Shown piece after piece: positions 9,729 through 16,578 of a stretch of 19,207 nucleotides of DNA. How positions within the stretch are numbered: position 1 is the first letter of the stretch; every line of letters begins with the position of its first letter. The translations under genes were made by a program, and so were the position numbers. Source of the DNA: Bordetella parapertussis (GTDB lineage: Bacteria > Pseudomonadota > Gammaproteobacteria > Burkholderiales > Burkholderiaceae_B); assembly GCA_943331855.1 (NCBI GenBank), contig CALQNE010000030.1, positions 1-19,207 on the forward strand, written 5' to 3'. The notes below the pieces were generated by a model, which was not told the DNA's origin, made no database searches, and saw only the letters and a program-made list of their open reading frames with translations.

Positions 9729-11674
9729 TGTTTAGCACTTGCTTGTGCTCTAGTAAGGCGACCCTTGTATTTTTGGTCGCACTCATAGTCGCGCAGCTTT
9801 TTTTAGGTAGCCACGCGCACGCTCAAGCTCAGCCTCTTGTTTCTCTCCCGGCTCAGTCATCTAAAGATGAATCGCAGTTCGATTTTGTAACTGAACGAAG
9901 CCTCTACGTCGACGCAACTCGTCGTTTAGACATTGAGGTTGCTAGCCATCAAATATATAAGCCTTTTGCTGGAGCGTTGAATTTTGATTTTGATTTAACA
10001 ACGCGCTGGATCAAGATTTCGGTTCAAGCGCCTTCAGACCCTAGGTTGCCCTTAGTCCTTGTGGTGGGGCCTTATTTTCTTTCAGAACTCGTGCTTTATT
10101 ACGAGCGCGATGGCCAGTGGATTCAGCAGCGAAGCGGCGCAAAAGCGCCAGACACTCAAGCGCATTGTTTGATCGGCGCACATTGCTTTGCACTGTCGCC
10201 GATCGAGAGCGGTGCGCGTACATATTTTTTGCGCATTGACACGCGTAATGGCTTCTACGTATCAACCCAGGCGCTGACCGAAAAGGGTTTAGTTAATAAA
10301 CTAAAAACCAATAATATTTATCTTGGAATTTGGATCGGCATTCTGTCGATATTGATCTGTTTCGGTACTCTTTATTGGCTTCGATTTAAACAACCTTTGA
10401 TGGGCTTGTTGAGTTTGTCTCAATTGACGGCAATCATCTTGTTTTTCTTTACCAATAATTTAATTCCGTACATATCGTCATTGAATTTTCCTGATGCTTA
10501 CCTCAGAGGTTTCAATGTTTTGATTTGCTTGCGTTATATGCTGATGAGTTGGATTTTATTAGTTTTTTTTAGACGTTTGCGTCCCCCGAATTGGTTGCGT
10601 CCCTACGTCATTTTTTTGATGTTGTTTTGGCTGGTCGAGCTTTTAATGGCTTCTTTTGGAAACGTTAAGGTTACGTTTTTATTGCTCAATTGGATTGTGA
10701 TGTTTACCTATCCCTTCGTGATAGCGCTGGTGATTTATCAATGTCAGAATGTGACAGGGGCTGTAAAAAAATACGCTGTAAGTGCCTTTCTGCTGATCGG
10801 AATGATTTTTTTCTCTGACGTCATATTGTTTTTTAATCAACGACAACCTTCTCCATTTATTTTTTCGGCAAGCGAGTGGTTGCCCGTCATTTTTTCAGGT
10901 GCTCTTTATCTGATTACATTAAAGCATCTGAAAGTGCAGCAGGATGAAATGCTGCAGAACATGTTCGATATCAATATGCTTACCGTTCAAAGTGACTTTG
11001 AGAAAATGCAAATTAAAGATCGAAGCATGTTGATTGACATGTTGTCGCACGAATTGAAGAATCCGTTGGCCACGATACGGATGGCAATTGGCTCGTTAAA
11101 TCAAAAAATCAGCCAGGCTAACAACGACGCAGATGCTCTCGAGCGAATTGATAGCATCAATCAGGCTATTGATAACATGACCGCCGTCATTAATCGCTGC
11201 GCGCAGCTTGATGCGGTGGATCAAAGAATCCTCGTGCCCCAACACTCAGAAGTTTTCGTTCTCGAGTCAATCGAGACGTTACCCATCATAAAATTGAATG
11301 TAGATCGTTTTACCCTTGTTGGGCCGCGCAAATTTTTAATTTCGACTGATTTTCAAATATTTACGAGTATCCTTAACAATCTCATTGATAATGCGGTTAA
11401 ATATTCGCCTATCAACAGTCAAATTGAGATAAGTGTGCAGGATCTGGGAGAGCGTCGCATGAAGGTTGTCGTGTCGAACATGGTGCTGACAAATCATTTT
11501 CCTGATGTGACCCGTCTCTTCAGTCGCTACTACCGTAGCCCGTATGCGCACGACAAGCCTGGCACAGGACTTGGGTTGGTGCTGATCAAGTGCCTCTGCG
11601 AACTGCTGAAAGGATCGATTTTATATAGAGCCTCTGAGGATCGAGTTTTTTTTGAAATAGAGCTTCCGACATGA
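9728..11674 (+). CDS. 7TM-DISM sensor histidine kinase
   Basis: This is a 648-residue membrane sensor kinase. A signal peptide (about 1-32, ending SHAHAQA) is followed by a periplasmic DISM-type beta domain (about 45-185). Seven membrane helices lie between about 197 and 399, then a short linker and the kinase core. The dimerisation helix has the phosphoacceptor His441 in DMLSHELKNPLATIRM. The ATP-binding domain has the N box around NNLIDNAVKYSP (550-561), an F-box-like RLFSRYYRSP (596-605) and the G2 box GTGLGL (612-617). Where the DxGxG G1 box should be, the sequence reads VVSNMVLTN (about 581-589). The gene overlaps both neighbours (TAATG with the aminotransferase, ATGA with the regulator), so the cognate pair is clear. 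It is visibly AT-richer than its neighbours. The ligand is unknown; DISM domains are generally thought to bind small solutes. Confidence 0.9.
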   Translation: MFSTCLCSSKATLVFLVALIVAQLFLGSHAHAQAQPLVSLPAQSSKDESQFDFVTERSLYVDATRRLDIEVASHQIYKPFAGALNFDFDLTTRWIKISVQAPSDPRLPLVLVVGPYFLSELVLYYERDGQWIQQRSGAKAPDTQAHCLIGAHCFALSPIESGARTYFLRIDTRNGFYVSTQALTEKGLVNKLKTNNIYLGIWIGILSILICFGTLYWLRFKQPLMGLLSLSQLTAIILFFFTNNLIPYISSLNFPDAYLRGFNVLICLRYMLMSWILLVFFRRLRPPNWLRPYVIFLMLFWLVELLMASFGNVKVTFLLLNWIVMFTYPFVIALVIYQCQNVTGAVKKYAVSAFLLIGMIFFSDVILFFNQRQPSPFIFSASEWLPVIFSGALYLITLKHLKVQQDEMLQNMFDINMLTVQSDFEKMQIKDRSMLIDMLSHELKNPLATIRMAIGSLNQKISQANNDADALERIDSINQAIDNMTAVINRCAQLDAVDQRILVPQHSEVFVLESIETLPIIKLNVDRFTLVGPRKFLISTDFQIFTSILNNLIDNAVKYSPINSQIEISVQDLGERRMKVVVSNMVLTNHFPDVTRLFSRYYRSPYAHDKPGTGLGLVLIKCLCELLKGSILYRASEDRVFFEIELPT

Positions 11675-12396
11675 AGCAAGCCCATACCCAAATGCGTATT
11701 GCGCTGGTAGAAGACGACCCACTACTGCGTAAAGAGATTCACTATCATTTAAAATCACAAGGTTTCTTAGTGTTTGCTGTGGATGGCGGCACATCGCTAG
11801 ACCAGTTGCTGATGACCGAGCCAATTGATGCGTTAGTTCTAGATCTGTCTTTGCCTGGTGAAGATGGCTTGGTGATTGCCAGGCGCATTCGCGCAAGCAT
11901 TCCGTCTATTGGCGTTGTGATGCTAACTGCGCGGGCAATGTTAGCTGAGCGAATTCTTGGATACGAGTCAGGTGCGGATGTCTATTTGACCAAGCCCGTG
12001 GCACCTGAAGAGTTGACATTAGCCTTGCGCAGCCTTTATCGCCGGTTACAGCAGCAAATAGAACTTAAATCTGCCTGGGTGTTGGATCTGCAAGAGTGCT
12101 CTATCAGTCGGGGAGATGCCTGGCAAAAAGTATTTTTGACCAATAGCGAGAAAAATCTGCTTTTGGCATTGGCACAGGCAAAAAATCATACCGTAGATAA
12201 CGATACAATTTTTGAATTGCTCAATCAACGTGTCGATGCGCAGCCAATTGGTAAGCGGGCGCTCGAAAGCTTGATCAGTCGTCTTCGTAAAAAACTGGAT
12301 TCTCTTTCAGGGACCGAGCCTGATTCAGAGTTTGTACTCAAAGCGGTTTGGGGAGTCGGTTACCAATTATGCATACCCGTTGTGGTGAAAGCGTAA
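11671..12396 (+). CDS. OmpR/PhoB-family response regulator
   Basis: This 241-residue DNA-binding response regulator is the likely partner of the upstream kinase, whose stop it overlaps (ATGA). The receiver domain (about 8-122) has the acidic pair Asp15/Asp16 in LVEDDP, the phosphoacceptor Asp58 in LVLDLSLPGEDG, the switch Thr86 in VVMLTAR and Lys108 in LTKPV. The winged-helix effector domain (about 135-235) shows LTNSEKNLLLALAQ, the recognition region RALESLISRLRKKL and the wing KAVWGVGYQL. An internal ATG at residue 8 (MRIALVEDD) is the usual family start, but it has no better ribosome-binding site, so the coupled ATG is kept. The target promoters are not shown; the aminotransferase operon itself is a natural candidate. 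It converges on hslO with five bases between the stops. Confidence 0.95.
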   Translation: MKQAHTQMRIALVEDDPLLRKEIHYHLKSQGFLVFAVDGGTSLDQLLMTEPIDALVLDLSLPGEDGLVIARRIRASIPSIGVVMLTARAMLAERILGYESGADVYLTKPVAPEELTLALRSLYRRLQQQIELKSAWVLDLQECSISRGDAWQKVFLTNSEKNLLLALAQAKNHTVDNDTIFELLNQRVDAQPIGKRALESLISRLRKKLDSLSGTEPDSEFVLKAVWGVGYQLCIPVVVKA

Positions 12397-12401
12397 CGTC
12401 G

Positions 12402-13337
12402 TCAGTGAACCGATTTGCTACCCAAGACAGTCGCCTTTTGAAAAAGCGCCTCAGTATCTAGCGCATCAAAGATATAAGGCAATCCGCAGAATTCACAGGC
12501 AACTTCAACCTTGCCTTGCTCTTTCAAAATATCATCAACCTCAGCTTTTCCTAACATCTTGAGCATGTCGGCTACGCGTTCTTGAGTACAAGAGCATTTC
12601 CAGGTGATGGTGGTTGGCTCAAAGACGTGCAGCGTTTCTTCCCAAAACAAACGGTGTAAGAGGGTGTCTTGGTCGGTGCCAAGCATTTCAAGCGTCGTGA
12701 GAGTTTGTGCAAGATGTTGGATGCGGTTCCAGGATTCATCCGCAGCATCGAGTTCGGTTTGTTCAGAGCCGCCCTGTAGGGGTAACCGCTGAATGAGCAA
12801 ACCCGTGCAATGCAACGCATCAGCCGCGAGCCAGATGCGTGTATGTAACTGTTCAGAGCGCAGCATGTATTGCTCTAGCGCCTGGGCAATCGTGTCGCCT
12901 TCGAGTGGCACGATGCCTTGGTAGGCTTGGCGTCCTGGGGTGTGTTTGGGTGGGTCGAGAACAACAATAAATTTTGCAGTGCCCCCCGGATTCAGCAGAG
13001 ACTGTAAGTCCTTTGCCAAGGGTAATGGGCGCTCACGCATTTTGACCGTTGCTCGAATGCTGAGGTCGGCACGGCACTCAACCACCATTAACGCGATTGC
13101 GCCATCGCCCTGCAATTGCAATAACAGTGAGCCATCAAACTTAAGGTTGGCAGCAAGCAAGGTTGACGCAGCCACAAGCTCACCGAGCAAGGCCGTGACG
13201 GACGCAGGATACTGTTGATGCGCTTGCGCGGACAGCCACGCCTGCTCAATTCGTACAGACTCAATTTTTACACTGCGGTCCTGGGATAAAAATTTTTTAA
13301 GCGAGTCATGACGCCGTGAATCTGGACTAAAGGTCAT
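12402..13337 (-). CDS. hslO: Redox-regulated holdase chaperone Hsp33
   Basis: Hsp33 is a cytosolic ATP-independent chaperone switched on by oxidative stress. The 311-residue protein has the N-terminal Hsp33 fold, with blocks such as ALLGELVAASTLLAANLKFDG (about 49-69) and GDGAIALMVVECR. Its C-terminal redox switch has four zinc cysteines in the CxC and CxxC arrangement: Cys248 and Cys250 (WKCSCTQERV), Cys281 and Cys284 (CEFCGLPY). Under oxidants these form disulfides and release zinc, which unfolds the linker and exposes the client-binding surface. The length is slightly above the E. coli protein. The start ATG shares one base with the stop of the gamma-carbonic-anhydrase-like gene, so the two are probably co-translated. 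Confidence 0.96.
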   Translation of the reverse strand: MTFSPDSRRHDSLKKFLSQDRSVKIESVRIEQAWLSAQAHQQYPASVTALLGELVAASTLLAANLKFDGSLLLQLQGDGAIALMVVECRADLSIRATVKMRERPLPLAKDLQSLLNPGGTAKFIVVLDPPKHTPGRQAYQGIVPLEGDTIAQALEQYMLRSEQLHTRIWLAADALHCTGLLIQRLPLQGGSEQTELDAADESWNRIQHLAQTLTTLEMLGTDQDTLLHRLFWEETLHVFEPTTITWKCSCTQERVADMLKMLGKAEVDDILKEQGKVEVACEFCGLPYIFDALDTEALFQKATVLGSKSVH

Positions 13338-13858
13338 TAACCGATCCGCTTGAGTTTTTGGCGATACATTTGCCCACGTTTGGCGTAGTTTTCAATATTG
13401 TTGCGAATGGTGGCAATTTCTTCTTCAGATAGCGTACGGGTGATTTTACCGACCCCGATCACTAAACTGCCGTCTGGGATTTCGCGACCTTCAGGAATGA
13501 TGGCCCCTGCGCCGATCAGGCAATTACGGCCGATCTTTGCACGATTTAAAACGATAGCTTGCATCCCGACTAGCGAACCTGAACCAATCGTGCAGCCGTG
13601 CAGCATGGCTTGATGTCCGATCGTGACATGATTTTCAATCGTTAAGGGGACACCAGCGTCTGAGTGCAAGACGCTACCCTCTTGAACATTGCTGTGATGA
13701 CCAATGTCGATGCAGGTATTGTCACCACGAATGCTGACATTGGCCCAAATGCTCGCGTGTGCGCCAACGACGACGTCCCCAATTAAATCGGCTGAATCAA
13801 AAATGAACGCTGTTGGGTCGATACGCGGAATCAGTTCGCCTAGTTGATAAATAGCCAT
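13337..13858 (-). CDS. Gamma-carbonic anhydrase-like hexapeptide-repeat protein
   Basis: This 173-residue left-handed beta-helix protein of the gamma-carbonic anhydrase/YrdA group probably forms trimers. Hexapeptide repeats run from about residue 25 to 135 (IGDVVVGAHASIWANVSIRG, then IENHVTIGHQAMLHGCTIGS and IGRNCLIGAGAII). The three zinc-ligand histidines of the family are in place: His65 (GSVLHSD), His82 and His87 (GHQAMLHGC). A C-terminal helix (about 142-170, SEEEIATIRNNIENYAKR) closes the trimer in relatives. Many YrdA-like proteins have weak or no measured carbonic anhydrase activity, so the catalytic role is uncertain. The gene lies 74 bases downstream of the acyl-CoA synthetase gene and overlaps hslO by one base. 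Confidence 0.92.
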   Translation of the reverse strand: MAIYQLGELIPRIDPTAFIFDSADLIGDVVVGAHASIWANVSIRGDNTCIDIGHHSNVQEGSVLHSDAGVPLTIENHVTIGHQAMLHGCTIGSGSLVGMQAIVLNRAKIGRNCLIGAGAIIPEGREIPDGSLVIGVGKITRTLSEEEIATIRNNIENYAKRGQMYRQKLKRIG

Positions 13859-13932
13859 AATGAGTTGAGCCTGGTGCAGAGGAAAACGCCTAGTTTAACG
13901 CGTGCGCCTGGGGGGTGGGTACGAAGGCGTCT

Positions 13933-15612
13933 TTACGAGGATTTCAGTTTTTTAGCTTGGCGCTGACTACGACCAATTTCGAGTTGACGCAAGACGCGAC
14001 GTTGAATTTTTCCAGTGGTTGTCATCGGTAGAGCGTCAACATACTCAATCTCTTTTGGATACTCGTACGGAGCTAAACGAGCGCGCACATGCTCTTGCAG
14101 GATTGCGGTCAGTTCAGCGCGTCGGCGCGACGAGAAATCCGGGGTGAGCACGACAAAGGCTTTCACGACTGCGCCACGCTCAGGGTCGGGTTTGGGCACG
14201 ACGGCAACATTGGCGACGGCAGGGTGGTCGAGCAGAGAATTTTCGATTTCACCTGGGCCAATTCGATAGCCCGATGATTTGAATACATCGTCGGCCCGCC
14301 CGGCATACCAGTAATACCCATCGGCATCTACCCGTGCGAGATCGCCCGTGCGGCACCAGTCGCCGGTAAATTTCTCAAGCGTTGCAGCCTCGTTACGCCA
14401 ATAACCGAGAAACAAAATTGGATCAGGATGACCATGAATATCGAAACGGTTTAAGGCGACTTCGCCCACTTCGTCTGTGGCTGCGACTTGGCCATCCTCG
14501 CGCAACACCGTGATTTGATGACCAGGATAAGGCTTGCCCATGCTGCCTGAGCGCGCTGGCCATTTCTGATGGCTATTGCCAATCAGATAATTCATTTCTG
14601 TTTGGCCAAACATTTCGTTTGGCGTGATACCTAACGCTTGCTCGCACCAGGAAAATACGGTGTCCCCGACGCTTTCACCTGCGCTCATAATGCTGCGTAA
14701 CGAGAGCTTATAGGTGCTTTGCGGTTGGGCAATGACTTTCATCATTTGCTTGAGCGCAGTTGGAAATAAAAAGGTATTGGTGACTTGATAGCGTTCGAGA
14801 ATATCGAAGGCGCGCTCTGGACTAAACCGCCCGCGCGTGCCCACGATTGGATGTCCAAAATAAAGTGTGGGTAACAAGGCGTCCATCATGCCGCCGGTCC
14901 ACGCCCAATCTGCGGGCGACCAGAAAATATCGCCCGCCTGGGGAAACCAGTTTTGTGAAGCGACAAACCCTGGCAGGTTACCGATCAAGACTGCGTGCGG
15001 CAGTAAAGCACCTTTGGGCGAACCTGTGGTGCCTGAGGTGTAAAGCAATATGGCCGGCTCATCGGCGCGCGTGGTGACGGGCTTGAAGACGGTGGGTTGT
15101 CGCACTAAAAGCTTAGACCAGGCTAAAACGCGTTCGTCGTCAACTGCGATCCCAACAAGTTGGGTCAGCGTTGGGCAGCGTGAGAGGCTCGCTAAGACGT
15201 TTGTAGCCGACAAGTCATCAAAGATCGCCACGCGTACTTGCGCATCACGCAGACGCTGCTCGAGTGCATCCGGGCCAAACAAATTAGATAAAGGTAAGAC
15301 AACGGCGCCCACGCTATAGATTGCAATGTGCGCCACGACAGTTTCTGGACGTTGGCCAAGGATCAAGGCGACGCGATCGCCGCGTTTGACACCCATACGT
15401 GTCAGACCATTTGCTAATTGATTCGCAGTTGCAGCTAGGCGTTCGTAGGTCCAGATTTCGCGCTGACCCTGTTCGTCTTCATAAAATAAGGCGATCCGTC
15501 GAGCATCGGCGGGATTATTGGCCCAACGATGGCAACAGGCGTGACCAATGTTGAAATGGGTTGGCACCAACCATTCGAAGGACTCATAAAGCGAAGCGTA
15601 TTGATCGACCAT
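13933..15612 (-). CDS. AMP-forming acyl-CoA synthetase
   Basis: This 559-residue ANL-superfamily ligase activates a carboxylic acid with ATP and transfers it to CoA. The P-loop-like A3 motif YTSGTTGSPKG is at 191-201. The large domain also has FGQTEMNYLIGN. The hinge and C-terminal domain show WCRTGDLARVDADGYYWYAG, RADDVFKSSGYRIGPGEIEN and the catalytic Lys535 in TTTGKIQRR. The start region (SFEWLVPTHFNIGHACCHRW) resembles the acetyl/medium-chain (AcsA/ACSM-like) branch rather than long-chain enzymes. The AAGG before the ATG is only one base away, which is too close for a normal ribosome-binding site. No dedicated pathway genes lie next to it, so the acid it uses cannot be named; short- or medium-chain acids are the best guess. 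Confidence 0.92.
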   Translation of the reverse strand: MVDQYASLYESFEWLVPTHFNIGHACCHRWANNPADARRIALFYEDEQGQREIWTYERLAATANQLANGLTRMGVKRGDRVALILGQRPETVVAHIAIYSVGAVVLPLSNLFGPDALEQRLRDAQVRVAIFDDLSATNVLASLSRCPTLTQLVGIAVDDERVLAWSKLLVRQPTVFKPVTTRADEPAILLYTSGTTGSPKGALLPHAVLIGNLPGFVASQNWFPQAGDIFWSPADWAWTGGMMDALLPTLYFGHPIVGTRGRFSPERAFDILERYQVTNTFLFPTALKQMMKVIAQPQSTYKLSLRSIMSAGESVGDTVFSWCEQALGITPNEMFGQTEMNYLIGNSHQKWPARSGSMGKPYPGHQITVLREDGQVAATDEVGEVALNRFDIHGHPDPILFLGYWRNEAATLEKFTGDWCRTGDLARVDADGYYWYAGRADDVFKSSGYRIGPGEIENSLLDHPAVANVAVVPKPDPERGAVVKAFVVLTPDFSSRRRAELTAILQEHVRARLAPYEYPKEIEYVDALPMTTTGKIQRRVLRQLEIGRSQRQAKKLKSS

Positions 15613-15696
15613 ACCTTAGGGTGGGCTTAGGTGAAGCTCGTAGCATGGCTCAGCCTTTGCTTTGGTGCAACCCACAGAGGTGTCTGAATACAATAA

Positions 15697-16233
15697 CTAA
15701 GGGTTTGTACTAACCGCGACATTTACCAGGCGAGTACCTGACAACAGATCATGTAAGAACTGCTGCTGCGGCGTGAACCAGGTGGGGATCAGTACAGTGA
15801 AGGGGGCGACGACGATGAGCATGAGTGCAGAGGGCCAGCTTGTGGCCCTAGAGAGCCCCCAGACTGCCGCAGCGCCTAGTAAGGGAAGCACCCACATCAG
15901 GATTAAGCGCAGCCCGAGCTGCTTAAGGCGTGCAGGTGTGCCGTCGAGCGCGACGAGGCGGATATGCCAGGCTTTCATGGGCAGGGTTTGACCACCCCGA
16001 GCCCAACAAATCAAAAAATAGACGCCAATCGCAAAAAATAGCCAAGCTTGACGCGCACCTCTGAGCATGAGCCCGTGTTTGCTTTGAGTGAGGGTGTCAA
16101 AGAGGTAGTCAGCTAAAAAGACTACCGCAAACAATAAGACCCCCTCGTACATCATTGAGGCAAAGCGACGAGACCGCGCTGGCGCTAAGGGGGGTGCAAA
16201 TAGAGGGGGTATCGGTGCAGAGCGTAGGTTCAT
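15697..16233 (-). CDS. RDD family membrane protein
   Basis: This is a small integral membrane protein of the RDD family (178 residues from the ATG at 16233). The family takes its name from conserved Arg and Asp residues; its function is mostly unknown, though some members are implicated in ion exchange. Visible features are ARSRRFASMMYEGVLLFAV at the start of the first helix, GGQTLPMKAWHIRLV in the middle loop and FLHDLLSGTRLVN at the C-terminus. Three to four hydrophobic helices are apparent. In the first motif the usual Tyr-Asp reads Tyr-Glu. An upstream in-frame ATG at 16257 would add MKCGIIPA; neither start has a good ribosome-binding site, and the preceding DNA can form a small hairpin (16235-16250). 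The gene follows the 58-residue small gene on the same strand and may be co-transcribed with it. Confidence 0.85.
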   Translation of the reverse strand: MNLRSAPIPPLFAPPLAPARSRRFASMMYEGVLLFAVVFLADYLFDTLTQSKHGLMLRGARQAWLFFAIGVYFLICWARGGQTLPMKAWHIRLVALDGTPARLKQLGLRLILMWVLPLLGAAAVWGLSRATSWPSALMLIVVAPFTVLIPTWFTPQQQFLHDLLSGTRLVNVAVSTNP

Positions 16234-16234
16234 G

Positions 16235-16250
16235 GCGGGTATTATCCCGC
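16235..16250 (-). other. Small inverted repeat at the RDD gene start
   Basis: GCGGG (16235-16239) and CCCGC (16246-16250) form a perfect 5-bp stem with a 6-base AT-only loop, two bases upstream of the ATG at 16233 in the direction of transcription. It could hide or space the translation start of the RDD gene. It is short, so chance is possible. Confidence 0.3.
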
Positions 16251-16278
16251 ATTTCAATCTAGCGCTCAGCCCCCGGTT

Positions 16279-16455
16279 TTAGTACAGACTGTTGTGTTTT
16301 GCGTGAGCACGTGCCGAGTTTGTGAAGGCGACCAGGCCGCGTACCACTCGACCCACCGCACGAAACGGGTGAGGGCGAAATTGCTCTTCCATCGCTTTTG
16401 CCAAAAGTTCGCGCTCAAGGCTGTCGGTTAAGCGAGCTGCGTTGTTGATTTTCAT
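16279..16455 (-). CDS. 58-residue basic small protein, no family recognised
   Basis: A complete short gene reads from ATG at 16455 to TAA at 16279. The protein begins MKINNAARLTDSLERELLAK and ends HAKHNSLY. Residues 8-25 look like an amphipathic helix (LTDSLERELLAKAMEEQ). An RPHPFR turn follows (27-32), then a second basic helix (GRVVRGLVAFTNSARAHAK, 35-53). It has ten Lys/Arg against five Asp/Glu, and no cysteine, signal peptide or membrane segment. The start is well supported: AAGGAAG (16461-16467) sits five bases before the ATG, and a promoter with 17-base spacing lies just upstream. Three palindromic operator-like sites surround that promoter, which argues that the gene is real and tightly regulated. 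It loosely recalls short basic Arg-rich proteins such as the DUF1127 group, but I cannot match it to that family. Confidence 0.75.
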   Translation of the reverse strand: MKINNAARLTDSLERELLAKAMEEQFRPHPFRAVGRVVRGLVAFTNSARAHAKHNSLY

Positions 16456-16474
16456 GATGACTTCCTTTGCTGAC

Positions 16475-16488
16475 TAGGGATAACCCTA
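16475..16488 (-). promoter_or_regulatory. Operator-like palindrome A
   Basis: TAGGG-ATAA-CCCTA is a perfect 5-bp inverted repeat with a 4-base spacer. It starts at the inner edge of the predicted -10 hexamer and covers the expected transcription start of the 58-residue gene. A protein bound here should block RNA polymerase. Confidence 0.7.
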
Positions 16489-16516
16489 TATTAAGGGAAA
16501 ACCCTAGTCGTTGCAA
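16488..16516 (-). promoter_or_regulatory. Sigma70-like promoter of the 58-residue gene
   Basis: On the - strand, TTGCAA (16516-16511) and TAATAT (16493-16488) lie exactly 17 bases apart. Each matches the sigma70 consensus at four of six positions. Transcription should start near 16481, giving a leader of about 25 bases that carries the AAGGAAG ribosome-binding site. Confidence 0.6.
16493..16506 (-). promoter_or_regulatory. Operator-like palindrome B
   Basis: AAGGG-AAAA-CCCTA has perfect AGGG/CCCT arms around a 4-base spacer. It fills the spacer between the predicted -35 and -10 hexamers. Its centre is 18 bases from that of site A. Confidence 0.65.
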
Positions 16517-16523
16517 ATGAAAT

Positions 16524-16539
16524 TAAGGGAATACCCTTA
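16524..16539 (-). promoter_or_regulatory. Operator-like palindrome C
   Basis: TAAGGG-AATA-CCCTTA is a perfect 6-bp inverted repeat, the longest of the three sites. It lies upstream of the predicted -35. Its centre is 32 bases (about three helical turns) from that of site B. Confidence 0.7.
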
Positions 16540-16563
16540 TATCATCAGAATTGTGGCACTTAC

Positions 16564-16578
16564 ACAACAGATTGTTGT
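16564..16578 (-). other. Hairpin directly after the methyltransferase stop codon
   Basis: ACAACA-ATC-TGTTGT (read on the - strand) is a perfect 6-bp stem with a 3-base loop, immediately after the TAA of the rRNA methyltransferase gene. It has no following T run and few G-C pairs, so it is at best a weak terminator or a 3'-end stability element. Its position between the upstream operon and the small-gene promoter fits a transcript boundary. Confidence 0.35.

Noticed and set aside
13859..13932. Terminator between the acyl-CoA synthetase gene and the gamma-carbonic-anhydrase-like gene
   Set aside because: On the - strand, ACGCCT can pair with AGGCGT, which is followed by TTTCC, but the loop would be over 30 bases and the stem only 6 bp. 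This is too weak to call.
16475..16492. Resemblance of TAGGGATAACCCTATATT to the I-SceI homing-endonuclease site
   Set aside because: Only the first ten bases match in a row. The second half differs, and the sequence is better explained as one of three related palindromes at a promoter.
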